From: Dicyema japonicum | Lineage: Eukaryota; Dicyemida; Rhombozoa; Dicyemidae | Assembly (NCBI GenBank): GCA_011109175.1 | Contig: RDEW01000065.1 | Coordinates: forward strand, 165,838 to 229,837 | DNA length: 64,000 nt | Direction: 5' to 3' | Part shown: positions 1-10,344 of the stretch, piece by piece | Numbering within the stretch: position 1 is the stretch's first letter | How the letters are laid out: each line of letters begins with the position of its first letter | Made by a program: the position numbers and the translations under genes | Notes under the pieces: generated by a model | Seen by the model: the letters and a program-made list of their open reading frames with translations, nothing else | Database searches by the model: none | What the model was told of the DNA's origin: nothing

Positions 1-79
1 GGAAGGTATGAGCAGAAGCCAAGTATCCCCACTTCTAGGTATTTCGCTCTGTGTGTAGAATCAGACTGCAATTATAATA

Positions 80-975
80 CAGTAAACCCCCATTAATCCG
101 AACTTCAATAATCCGAATTTTTTGATGAGTCAGCAAAATTTTACCAAGTTTCCATAAAACAATAAACCGAAACTCCATAATCCGCAATCCGAAAGACATT
201 TATTAAAAATTTCGGAGTAATTTATTTTGTTTTTATTGAGCATGTACATGAATTAAGATTTTAAATTTAAAGTCTTACATGGTTAGAAAAAGGAATTTCG
301 ATTGCACAGAAAAGAAAGATTTGTGAAATAAAAAATACATTAAAATGACAATAAAAATTTTATTCCTAATTCTTAGAGAGAAGAATTATCTCACCTTTAT
401 TTGGGAATTTCGATACTTTCAGAAATTCTAAAAAACAGTGAAAACTGTGAACTTGATAATTCGCTTGTTGAATGGATTTAAAGGATGAATGCAATCAATG
501 GTTTTATTACTAAAGATGTCATCTCAAAAGATAAGGTATTTTGTCAAAAAATTGGAATCATAATGTTGAATTTAGTAAAGGCTAAGGAAAATTTAATCTT
601 AAACTAAAAGTTCTTTTTTGGAGAATCTGACATTATAACACAATATGAAATTAATTTGAATAGATCTGATTGATAATTTAAAAGAAGTACCCGGATGTAT
701 TGCTAAACATGGTTGAAACTGGAATCTTTTTTCAATCTTTCCCTTCTAGAACAATTTCATATAAAGATAGAAAAGGCATAAAGCAATAAAAGTGAGAATC
801 ACTATAGTTCTTTGTGCAACAATAAAAATTAAACTTTTTTGTTACTAGGCAAGTCAAAGACCATAATGTTTGAAAGATTTTGACTAGAAAATTATTTACT
901 ATGCAAATAAAAGAGTTTGGATGACAACAGAACTTTTTAATGCTATCATCAGTCATCTTAGTGATGAATTAAAAC
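80..975 (+). mobile_element. pogo/Tigger DNA transposon remnant with 5' terminal repeat
   Basis: A TA followed by CAGTAAACCCCCATTAATCC at 79-99 looks like the terminal inverted repeat of pogo/Tigger elements, with the internal 'aatccgaa' repeats typical of the family. Downstream, in several frames, are remnants of the transposase: a CENP-B-type DNA-binding stretch around 445-560 (LDNSLVEWI) and part of the DDE catalytic domain around 705-965 (VETGIFFQSFP, then YYANKRVWMTTELF). Multiple stops and frameshifts make it inactive. The right end is lost where a minus-strand LINE tail begins near 976. Family assignment rests on motif order, not a database search. Confidence 0.75.
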
Positions 976-1485
976 ATAATTATTATTGTCCCGGGATCAC
1001 CGGTTAAAAGAATAAAGTTCTTAACTAACTAAGTGATCCCAGACCGACAACTTGGGACCTGGGTCCGCCAGGGACGGCCGTCCAGAATTGCCTTTCTAAA
1101 AGGGCTAGCTTCGACTCATATCTCCTGTTTGTCTGGAGATATGAGATGAGTAGCGCATGCAGAGGATGATCTGGTATCATTGTTCCTCTGATGAGAATTC
1201 TTTGTTTTTTGATGAAAAGATCTTCTGTAGATATAGGGGAGAATGTTGGCCCGATAATAGTCTTTGACCTTTTGAATATTTGATGGTCGATGTTCTTGAA
1301 ACAAAAACCAAGCCTCACTTGCATAGAGCAACGTCGGCTGGACAAACTGTTTGTAGATCATCTGAAGGCATCCAGCGTCACTTCTTAGCGGCTTGATAAC
1401 GACTTTTAATATCGTCATTTGAACTGGTTGGTTGAATGTCACGTAACTCACCGAACTGGAGACATTTTGAAGAAAAGAGTTACAC
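976..1485 (-). mobile_element. J-family (Jockey-like) LINE 3' fragment
   Basis: Read on the minus strand, this encodes a degenerate C-terminal reverse-transcriptase segment (thumb-like MIYKQFVQPTLLYASEAWF, about 1,300-1,375) and ends at 976-1,030 with the 3' terminal sequence recurring in other J-LINE copies here (about 2,330; 24,785; 30,480; 40,385). It is 5'-truncated and frameshifted. It abuts the Tigger remnant on the left and a plus-strand fragment of the same family on the right. Confidence 0.65.
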
Positions 1486-1565
1486 TGCCCCTATCCTACA
1501 AGGATGACTGACAAGGACGGACTGTCTCTGTGTGGGGACGTCGAACCCCGGCACCCTAAAGATCA

Positions 1566-2190
1566 TGAAAATAAATGTAAACGGGATAAAATGTAAGATT
1601 ATCGAACTCAGAAACCTTATGGAAAAATATCGAATTGATGTCCTTCTATTACAAGAATCCAAACTCAGAAGTGCGAACACAACTCCATAATTTCCTGGAT
1701 ACTCAGTTATAAATGTGGAAAACTTGGGGGAGCTCACTAACTATCATACAAAAGAAATCTCTTATGAAGATATCACCAATACGTCTACAATCGTCTCCAA
1801 AACCATGAAAGTATCGAAATTCTGGCCACAAAAATTTAACACTCAAGGTTACTTCTTTCTCTGATCAATTCATATCTACCTCCTTCATCATCAGCCACTT
1901 GCCCAATACTTTCGTTGATCAGCTCACTAAAGAACGTTCTTATTTGCGGTGACCTAAACACAAAACATCCGCTTTTTGCTTAGACGTCAAACAGGGGGGG
2001 AGATGTGCTAATCGAAAACTTGGGAACCTTTTGCATCCTAAACGACCTAACTTTCACACAAGAACTCCCTCAAGACAAATGATAAACCGTCATCCCCTGA
2101 TAAAATATTAAAAACCCGAGGTCCAGACAATATTTCTACAACAGAACTAGAGCATCTGGGACCACTTGCTTTAGATCTAATTGCTTACAT
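1566..2190 (+). mobile_element. J-family LINE 5' fragment, endonuclease domain, internally deleted
   Basis: The plus strand encodes the start of an apurinic-type endonuclease: MKINVNGIKCKIIELRNLME at 1,566, then IDVLLLQESKL, a stop, and FPGYSVIN. Further on CGDLNTKHPLF matches the GDLNAKHPLW motif of the minus-strand copy at 4,540-4,570. Near 2,115 it jumps to the beginning of a reverse-transcriptase domain (RGPDNISTTELEHLG), so hundreds of bases are missing. It is a dead, internally deleted copy lying head-to-head with the fragment at 976-1,485. Confidence 0.7.
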
Positions 2191-2309
2191 CAGGGCTGGC
2201 CAACCGGTTGATGACGATCGACCAGTCGATCACGGCGAGTTTTTTGGTTGATCGAAATTGATTGATTTTTAACGCTCGATATACAAATTGATAATTATTT
2301 TTTTGTATT
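2191..2309. other. spacer between opposing LINE fragments
   Basis: Short stretch with several GATCGA/TCGATC words (2,205-2,285) and then T-rich sequence. No coding signal; possibly a degenerate LINE end. Confidence 0.3.
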
Positions 2310-5180
2310 TATTTTATTTATTTAACACCCAAGACCACGGTAAAACCAAAACTAACTATCACGTGATCCCGATGCGCTCCGCCAAAATCCTCATTCTTTC
2401 CCGGTGCTCCTCCCTCGTACCCACACAAGCTCGTACAGGGCGGCTGACTGTATTTGCAGGGCCACCTTCCCGCATGCCGGAGTTTTGTTTAATGAGGGCC
2501 TCCAGAGTAGTCGGTCTGGTTCTATGTCTCCCACAAGACCACCGCTCCGTCATTCTGAAAGCCTTCTTTTGAACGTCCTCATTTTCTTAGTGTTCGTCCA
2601 TGATAATGAAGGTCCCCACGAAGCACACGCGTACGAGAAGTAAGGTTCGATGTATTGCTTGTAAATGTTCATCAAGACTGGGTGGGTACCTGTCTTCCAT
2701 ATTCCAGATAAACATTTTAATACATTGATCCTCTTCTCGCACTTCAGAACAATGTTTGCCACGTGTGGTGACAAACATAAGTGTGTATCCAGTGTCACGC
2801 CCAGGATCTTCTGACATTTGGTGAAGGGGATTTCAATGTTGTCCAATTTTAACTTGACAGTCATCTTCCCCAACCTTTTGTCCGAAGTAAACATAGACGT
2901 GACCGACTTTCTGGAATTTATCGTGAGTCGGTTCTTCATTACCCAGGCGTTGAGTCGGTCCAGGTTAATTTGTAATCTTTCTGTAGCATTTTGGATATCC
3001 CGATCACGCGAGGCCAAAACAATGTCGTCCGCATATGTGAGTAGAACATCGTTATTGGATTCCGGTGTCGGAGGTCTGCCAGGTATAAATTGAATAAGGC
3101 GGGGATAAAGGAGATCCTTGGGGGACACCGTTTGGGAGAAGACGTGAGACTGATTTCAGTCCTCCGAGGCATACACTTCGTCCACTTAAGAAATTTGTTA
3201 TCCAAAGTTTAAGCTTCCCCGGGATCTCGGACTGGAAAATTTTCTTTGATAATATTTTTCTCGAAATAGAATCAAAGGCCTTGTTAATATCAATGGAACA
3301 TAAGACTGTCTTCAAATGCCTTGGTTTGTTTGAAAAACCATCTCTAATGAAGTTGGTTAATTTCTGTAGGTACGTTGATGTAGAACAATCGCTCTTGAAT
3401 CCGTGTTGAAAATCCTTTTCTGGTAAGAAAGCCTTGATTCTCCCAAGCACAAGCCTTTCCAGGATTTTCGATATGGAACATAACAATGACACAGGTCTAA
3501 ATGATGCCGGATCTTCCTTAGGTTTTCCAGGTTTCAGTATAGGTCGGATGTTGGCTTGCTTCCATAACAACGGTATTACATTACAATTAATTGAATAGTT
3601 ATACACCGACGTTAGAAAACCGACTCCAATATCTCCAAGGTTCTTCAATAACACTACTGGAATGTTGTCGGGACCGGCAGAGTACGTTGTTCTTGTAAAA
3701 TGCAGCGCATTCTTCACGTCTTCATCCGAGAAGTAAACTGGGTTAGAATCCTTCTTCAGTTTTCTCCATCAAGAGAGGAGCACTTCCGACTTCCTGTGTT
3801 CCTTGTACGAAATTTTTGTGTAGAATTTTATCAAATTGTTAACGTCTCGTTGAGTATAGTCATCCTCGGGGGAAGTTTCTTCTCCCTTTGCAACATTTCG
3901 GATGGCTTTCCACACTTCTCCGGTACTACGGTTGCGATTTACCTTTGTAAGAATCCGATTCCACTTCAATTTCTGGGCCTTGAACTCTCTGGCCTTTATT
4001 TCGTTGTTTAGAGCTCTGATCCGGAGTTTCGTTTTTAATGTGATCCAATTAGATTTTTTGAGGTGATTTCTTTCTTTGATCAATGCCGACTTCCCTCGAC
4101 CATTAGAGGAGTTTAGACGATGCTTGGGAATAGCCAATGATCTTGCTTCTAGAATTGTGCAAGTAAAGTATTTGATCGCTTTTTCTAGCGATTTGAAGCT
4201 GACAAAGTAACAATTCTTCAGTCTATCATCAGAGATTGCGCGATACAATTCCCAATTAGCAGCTTTGTAGTTATAACTAGCAGGTGTTCTCCTCACTCTG
4301 ACTTCTCTCATGACTTTCATCACAATTGGATTATGGTCGCTACTTGTTTCGTAGAGGACTGACCAATCAATTTTTGATGAAAGCGACGATGAGCAGAGTG
4401 TTACATCCGGTGAAGTAAGCTGATCCGTCTCTCTTAGTGGGATCCTTGTATTTTTCGCTGGATCGTTCAGTATCGTTAGGGAGTCCGATTTCAATAACAA
4501 TAGCTTCCCTCTCGTGTCGGCCTGTTGGGTTGACAACCATAATGGGTGCTTTGCGTTTAAATCTCCACGTATGATTATCTCATCGTAGATAGCCAATCTT
4601 GATAGATTTGGAATAACATAGTCCTTTGGGCAGGAGCCGGAGGAGGCAAGTAGATATTCACGAGGGACATATTTCCTTTCGTTGTCCCAAGCGAGATTCC
4701 AATTGCCTCAGTAACCTCGTCATTTCCAACAAGTTTCCTCACTTCCGAAGTAATGTCTCTGCATTTCAGGTTCTTTTTGAATAGAGTAAGTAGTCCACCC
4801 CTCTTCTCTTTTTACGGTCCATCCTGATTGCCTCGTATCCAGGGAATGAAGGAGTGGAATCATGCATGCGGAGTTTAGTTTCTTGAATCATGGCCACGTC
4901 GATCTTCTGATTTGCCAGGATAGACCGGAGTTCCCTGACCTTTCCTTTAATTCCGTTGATGTTTATTTGGAGAGCAGTAAATTTCTTTTCTCAACAGAGG
5001 GCTGAGGGTTTTGGCCGGAAATGTTTGGACTATCTTGAAACACATCGCCTGGGGTCGATAATGACCCCGGGGGAAGGGTCTAATGGTCCTTTTCGGGAGG
5101 GTATTAGAAGCCCTCTGGGCGTTGCCAAATCCTTTTGAATTTTTTGAATTGGTGGACCACATAACGCCACGATACAACTC
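2310..5180 (-). mobile_element. J-family (Jockey/I-like) LINE, longest copy, frameshifted
   Basis: Non-LTR retrotransposon on the minus strand. From its 5' end: a poorly conserved leader (about 4,950-5,177); an APE-type endonuclease beginning near 4,975 (ALQININGIKGKVRELRSIL, IDVAMIQETKL, FPGYEAIRMD), then GDLNAKHPLW, SPDVTL and SSDHNPIV in an open frame at 3,769-4,596; a linker (WKAIRNVAKG); and a reverse transcriptase split over two frames, 3,052-3,717 (AGPDNIPVVLLK, FRPVSLLCSISKILERLV, CSIDINKAFDSI, NGVPQGSPLSP) and 2,550-3,128 (TYADDIVLAS). The 3' end at about 2,310-2,370 carries the family's terminal sequence. Single-base shifts at about 3,090 and 3,730 break the polyprotein, so it is a recently inactivated copy or contains sequence errors. 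No clear ORF1 with zinc knuckles is visible. Confidence 0.88.
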
Positions 5181-5589
5181 AAGATTGAGTATACCACAAA
5201 GTATTAAAAATCAAGCTAATAATTTTAAATGAAATATAATATAAATCTTATAGTTTTAATATAATATAAATAATATAAGACTCGATTATTTATTCGTCTT
5301 TAATTTTTTACATGACAATAAGCTCCTCGATAACCATCGCCTCCTTGATCAGAAAAATCGCCCAAAAGGGGCGATTTGCCCCTCGTTGAAAACCACTAGA
5401 CAAGCTAAAGGGGTACTTCTCAGCTTATTTTTATTGTTTGTATTGGAAAGCTTCTTTTTATTGTTTGTATTAGCCTGACACCTAACCACCCCGCTAGTAT
5501 ATTGTAGACAAAAAAATATTTGTAGACAAAAAATCAAAAAATTAATTAATAAAAAATAAATTAATTGTATGAAATAATTAATTAAACAT
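5181..5589. other. non-coding AT-rich stretch
   Basis: AT-rich sequence between two LINE pieces, containing two near-identical 'ttttattgtttgtatt' words (about 5,427 and 5,456) and a repeated 'tgtagacaaaaaa' (about 5,503 and 5,520). No gene recognised. Confidence 0.4.
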
Positions 5590-5800
5590 TTAATTTTTAA
5601 CGATGGCGTCACTGGATCCACCTTACTGTGGAGGCGCCCAATGACTGCCCGGCATCAAGAGGATCCAATAATTCTTCCACGGGGACAACGTCGTTACCTG
5701 GTGACAAGTTCTGGAATACTGGAACGAGTCAGGATCGAGGAGTTAGTTAGTTTGGTTACCCTTGGTCTTTGGAAATAATTTTATTTTTTTAATTTTAACT
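5590..5800 (+). mobile_element. probable LINE 3'-end fragment
   Basis: The stretch around 5,735-5,790 (gttagttagtttgg, cttggtctttgg, then T-rich AATAA-like sequence) resembles the 3' terminal sequence of plus-strand J-LINE copies at 7,745-7,800 and 28,825-28,875. No coding part is recognisable. Confidence 0.4.
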
Positions 5801-6890
5801 AAAAAATTATCATATATTGATTTTGTTGCAAAAAAGTGTCGGTCATCTATTAGATAAGAACCTTATCTGTGCTCTCAATCATGAGAGCTACTTGTGGGTA
5901 TTAATGGTTCTTGTTCATTACCTTAATACATTGTTTTTTCAACAAATTTTGTTTTGTGTTACGGTCAAAGTAGGTTAGGGTGTGACTATTGTTATATTCC
6001 TTGGACAATGGTCATAGTACCTTGGTACCTTCTGGTTTCATTTATGTTAACCATTCGATTAAGACTGGAATACATAGTGTTTAGATATAAACAGGTTGAC
6101 GCTAGAGATCTCCCATGTGAAAATCGGAAAGTCGTCATCTTTTTGAGTCCCCTCTTATTCCCACGATCCAGCCCCGTGGCTCTATCTGAGATGGAAAACC
6201 GATAATATTAGTTAGTTAACTGCTATTGGGGGTGTTTGGACTTTTAAATTACCTCCTGTGAGGTTGATGTGCCTCCCTCTAAGGCCTGTCATGAGGAACT
6301 ATAAGTGATAACCTCAATTTCCACTCATTTGACAAAACCACCAACCTTTGAAATTGAAATCTTAAGATTAACCAACGGTGGAATCTAAAGATCCACGAGG
6401 AATTGATGACTCATTTGATGATTTCTCAGATGCTTATAGATATTAACTGGTTGACTATCCGGGAGAGCATTTTGACTAAAAATGATTACTTTTATATTAG
6501 AATGTCCCTTAATGGATTCGCTGTCACTGCTTAAAAGATGAGCTAAGAGCCATAAGAAAACCTAAGATCACCTGAAAGAAGATTGTAAACCCAATTAATT
6601 AGGCGACCCCACCTTCTAGTAGTATCCGGAGTTTCTTCGAGTGGTCCCTTTCTCCTGTCCCCCGCTAATATTAGTCATGTATTGTGCACAGTTTCAAGTA
6701 AGGTTATTAACCACAGTTTCGCCAACAGGAGAGAACTGACACATTAGCTGACGTCGTTAATTTAACCCCTCCAAAGGAACTTTATAGTCTGAGTCCGTGT
6801 GGGGAGATCTCTAACCTCTCCTCCGTAGTTGCAGCCTTAACAATTTCATATCAGATTTTTCAAAAAATAATTAAAAAAATTTATTAACTT
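5801..6890. other. no recognisable gene
   Basis: No domain, splice pattern or repeat family could be assigned. Short pieces near 6,210 and 6,840 resemble LINE tails ('attagttagtt' followed by A/T-rich runs) but are too diverged to annotate. Confidence 0.4.
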
Positions 6891-6959
6891 AATTTTTTAA
6901 CGATAACTCACTAATGCACATTTCACTACCAAAAATTGCACTGTCCGTAAATCATCCAT

Positions 6960-7800
6960 TAGTTTCCCGCCAGTCCCTTCAACTGAAGAATACCGGTGAC
7001 TCGAAGGAAAATAACCAGGAAACTATGTTTTTATCCTATGCGGACGACCTAATTATCGCTGCAAAGATAAATCTCATTCCGTGGCTGTAGCAATGTGACG
7101 GGCTATCTGCAAATATGTTATGTGTATCAGCATCTAAATCCCAGTTCACCATTTTCACTACTGATAGAAGATTTAAGGATGGACTCGAACTGTTTTTTGG
7201 AAATATTTCTATCCCTTTTACGCGGACCTATAAGATCATTGGGGTAGTTTTCGACTTTCTGATGACGTTCTCTAGTCACGTGTAGGAGGTGCTTTCCAAG
7301 GGTCTTTGGAAATGGAACATTTTAAAAGCGATCATAAAGAAGAGACCCTTCCCCCTGCTACTTGAGTCAACAAGGTCTATCACCAAGTCATTGTTCATAC
7401 TATTGAATATGCCTGCTCCGCCTGGAGATTTGCCATTCCCTCTGAGAATTAATCGTTTGAAGTCTCAGGGGGAAAATTATGCACCACACTGACATCTCCA
7501 TTGGCGGTCTCGTTTCTGATGAAGCGACTTTGAAGAATGGCCAGGGCTTTTTACATTTTTGCAAGGAACTGGGAAACCAATTCAAGGAAAAGGTGACCAA
7601 TGCAGAGGAATTTCGGTCGATTATAAAAGTGCACGCCGATTGAATTCCTATGCAGAAGGAATAGAAGGCGCTTCCGGAGTGCGGTTTGGTTATCAGAAGA
7701 CCAGACAAAGAGAGTTCGGCTGTTGTTGGAGGCTGGGATCACCTAATTAGTTAGTTTTGACCTATCTTTCTTGGAGGTTTGGAGTTAAATAAATAAAAAT
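6960..7800 (+). mobile_element. J-family LINE, 5'-truncated, with 3' end
   Basis: The plus strand starts inside the reverse transcriptase with YADDLIIAAKINLIPWL (about 7,036-7,090) and continues with KIIGVVFDFLMTFSSHV, both interrupted by stops, then the C-terminal region at 7,289-7,740 in changing frames. It ends with the J-family 3' terminal sequence (cctaattagttagttttgac, 7,742-7,761) and an AATAAATAAAAA tail. The last 300 bp match copies at 28,630-28,870 (+) and 30,480-30,935 (-). Confidence 0.75.
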
Positions 7801-7859
7801 TATTCACTACTTTATTATTTATCGAACTTTTATTAAATTATATGTAATTATTGCCAACC

Positions 7860-8165
7860 CTGTATAAACTGATGACCAAATTGGTGGCTAATGATGTCAG
7901 GAGCTTTGTAGAAGCAAATGGGACTCTCTCCGAGAATCAGTTGGGTACTGTGCGAAATTGTCAGGGGCAAATCTCAAGACCGTTTGCAGACTGTGGAGGT
8001 GGAGAAAGAGTCCCTTGAAAAGACGGAAGATGTAAAGAAGGCTGCCTGCCTCAAAACAGCCAGTTGTCACACGACGGATGATGTACTGATGTTAGATTTT
8101 AGCATAAATAAATCCATTTCTTGGAAACGAGTTTCAGATCATATTGGAAAAATTACATGTTTGTG
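7860..8165 (+). mobile_element. R-family (RLE-type) LINE fragment with internal deletion
   Basis: A reverse-transcriptase segment of R2/NeSL-like type (LYKLMTKLVANDVRSF, then TLSENQLGTVRNCQG, 7,862-7,970) runs directly into SQDRLQTVEVEK (about 7,971-8,006). In the copy at 16,921 that second motif belongs to the C-terminal restriction-like endonuclease. Hundreds of residues between RT motifs and endonuclease are therefore missing, joined in frame. Downstream, to about 8,165, the reading frame is unrelated to the endonuclease. Confidence 0.65.
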
Positions 8166-8183
8166 CCGAGATAAAGGTGGACT

Positions 8184-8480
8184 GTGAACAACAAAAATAA
8201 GTCAAACATTTGTGTAAATACTGGAGCAATTAAATATACGGATCAAGTACAATATCAAGCAGTATGTGTGAATTCGAAGGGTTCTTTTAAAGATTACATC
8301 AAAGATGGAAGGTTAAAACCGCTTCTACAATTTCACTTGAGTCTGGAAATTTTTTTCGATTTCACACGGTGGAACACTCGAATAAAAAATGTTGATTTAT
8401 GCAGATGGAAAAGAGTTTCGAATCATATTGGAAAAATTGTCCACATAATAAAACCATTAGAGATAAAGTCCTACCTTTAA
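8184..8480 (+). other. open frame of unknown nature
   Basis: A 98-residue open frame with no recognised family. WKRVSNHIGKIV at about 8,407-8,440 echoes WKRVSDHIGKIT at about 8,123-8,158, so a short segment is duplicated about 280 bp apart on the same strand. A cgaagggttc word followed by similar spacing occurs again in the tandem units (about 39,855), suggesting an old mobile element. I would not call it a gene. Confidence 0.3.
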
Positions 8481-8559
8481 GTACAGTTCGTTTTAAGACT
8501 GCCGCAACAGAAACATCGAGAATTATAAACCAAATGTGATTTCATTCAATATTCCATTG

Positions 8560-9000
8560 ATACTGAAAAAAAGTAGGCACATCTTGATATAACAATTCCA
8601 TACAATTCGTAAGAGGTGCATAATCCAATTCATATATGCGGATGATGTAGACTTAGTGTATACTGATAGGGAAACGGAATCTGGTGATAAACATTACAAA
8701 AACTGATTATACAAGAATCGAACGAGCAAAATCAAGAAATGATGAATGCTGGCGACATGCAAAAAAACTCGGATCACTACTAGGTGACCTCGAGGACATT
8801 TGTCGAAGAAAAATGCTTGCTACCATATATTTCAAAAATGTACAAAACCTGGATAGAAAGAACCATGTATCACTGAAACTTCGTGTCAGACTATACATGT
8901 CTGTTAAGCCAATATTGCTATACAATTCAGGAAAATAAGGAATTTCGAGAAAAAAAATTTAGACTTCAGGTAATAGGGAATAGAAGACAATATTAGAACT
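8560..9000 (+). mobile_element. B-family (APE-type) LINE reverse-transcriptase fragment
   Basis: IYADDVDLVYTDRE at about 8,633-8,675 is the RT catalytic motif. The open frame at 8,684-8,938 carries KKLGSLLGDLEDICRRKMLA and a thumb-like SLKLRVRLYMSVKPILLYN, matching the B-LINE copies at 23,395-23,650 and 32,990-33,200 on the minus strand. It is truncated at both ends, with a frame break between the YADD and GSLLGD parts. Confidence 0.7.
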
Positions 9001-9039
9001 TTCAAATGACCCATGACTGCAAAGAATACAGAACTAAAT

Positions 9040-9330
9040 CTTTCATTTTCAATAATTGGACAAATCAAATGGTGAAGAACAATGCACATTTATAGGTTAC
9101 CCAAATATATATTATACACTTTGATAACAGCCTTCAACACTCTTTGATAAATCCAATAATATATAGAATATTTAATATATGAAAATAAAATACAACAAAA
9201 TAATAAGAATCTACAAAAAAATATAAAAAACAAGCAACCACAAGAACGTAAAACGCACGCAGATTATTAACTATGTATTATATAGGTTTCCCATACTTTA
9301 AAACAATTTTTATAAATAAATGAATATTAA
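9040..9330. repeat. dispersed AT-rich repeat, also in the tandem units
   Basis: About 270 bp align by eye with 37,900-38,140 and its tandem copies. Shared words include ggttacc-aaatata, gataa-ag-cttcaa, gatgaatccaataatata (here gataaatccaataatata) and caaccacaagaacgt. No coding potential. Its position after a LINE RT fragment suggests LINE 3' UTR or a non-autonomous element. Confidence 0.6.
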
Positions 9331-9504
9331 ATTAATTAATGGAACTTTCGCAAACGCTACCTACTATTAGAAAATAAAATGATTTCTTTCGTATTTAATT
9401 GACACTGGGTTCCAACACAATAATTAAACCACATGACGTCACCATTCTAACAAGATTACATTTTTGGTCAGAAGTATTTGAAGATGGATTTGGTCAGCAC
9501 ATGT

Positions 9505-9700
9505 TCTCCCTTTGGTTCTTTCCTTGGATTAGTTAGTTATGACTGTTTCTGCTGGGCTTACAATGGTATGCCTGTGGTTAATAATAATAAAAGATTACGT
9601 TCACGAGATCCCCGAAGATCTTCGGCATCGTTTTCGACACGTTAATAACATTTATTCATCACGTTGGTGACCAAGGCTCCGAAAGTGAAAAATCCCTCCC
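9505..9700 (+). mobile_element. LINE 3' tail followed by a J-LINE RT scrap
   Basis: Sequence 9,510-9,590 (ttggattagttagttatgac, gggcttacaatggta, taataataata) resembles the LINE tail at 37,370-37,440. Directly after it, 9,600-9,690 encodes FTRSPKIFGIVFDTLITF, the counterpart of FTRTYKIIGVVFDFLMTF in the J-LINE at 7,217-7,270. Confidence 0.55.
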
Positions 9701-10340
9701 CAATGCTGATCTTCCGATCCGGAGGACCTGCTGAGAAGGATGTAGTAAGAAAAATCCTAATTTGCCAATTTAGCTACAAGACAACAGTTCACTATTTCTC
9801 GAAGAACCACTTCCGTTTGTAAGTGATCTTAAAATCTTACACTAATGATGGAAGATATTGTTCTTAAAACTTCAAGGTCGGAAAAATATTGATAAGTTCA
9901 CAGCTAATAGTCGCTTGTTATCGACGAGGTAAGCCTTGACAATTACCAGTGTCTGATGGTATTAGAGAACAAATCTAGTGAAATAGTAAGCGATGAAGTT
10001 TTAAAGTATAAACAGGATAAAGTACAAAGACGTGTTAAAATGTTAGACAAAATTAAATTTAAGGCAATTAACGAATAGCTTATCTCCGACAACTACTATA
10101 TTGGATTGTTGGATCTATAACATTTCCATGTAGTCATCTTTTACCTTTATTAGTCTCGAACAAGTGGAAAACAAATATTATTTGTACAGTAGTTAGTCAC
10201 TCAAACGCATAATCTAATAACTGTATTACCGTATCGTACATTGATTCATTCATGTCGAATAGTCTATGTGAAGAAAGAAAAAAAAGAGAAAAAGAAAGGA
10301 AAATCAGAAAAGAAAATGCAGAAAACTATTCAGGCTAAGT
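9701..10340. other. no recognisable gene
   Basis: AT-rich, with a purine-rich run (about 10,270-10,320) just before the A-LINE. No exon set or repeat could be assigned. Confidence 0.4.
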
Positions 10341-10344
10341 CTGA

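Noticed and set aside
9655-9830. Open reading LVTKAPKVKNPSPMLIF as a host exon
   Set aside because: The overlapping frame matches a J-LINE RT motif, and no splice context or homologue supports the alternative reading.
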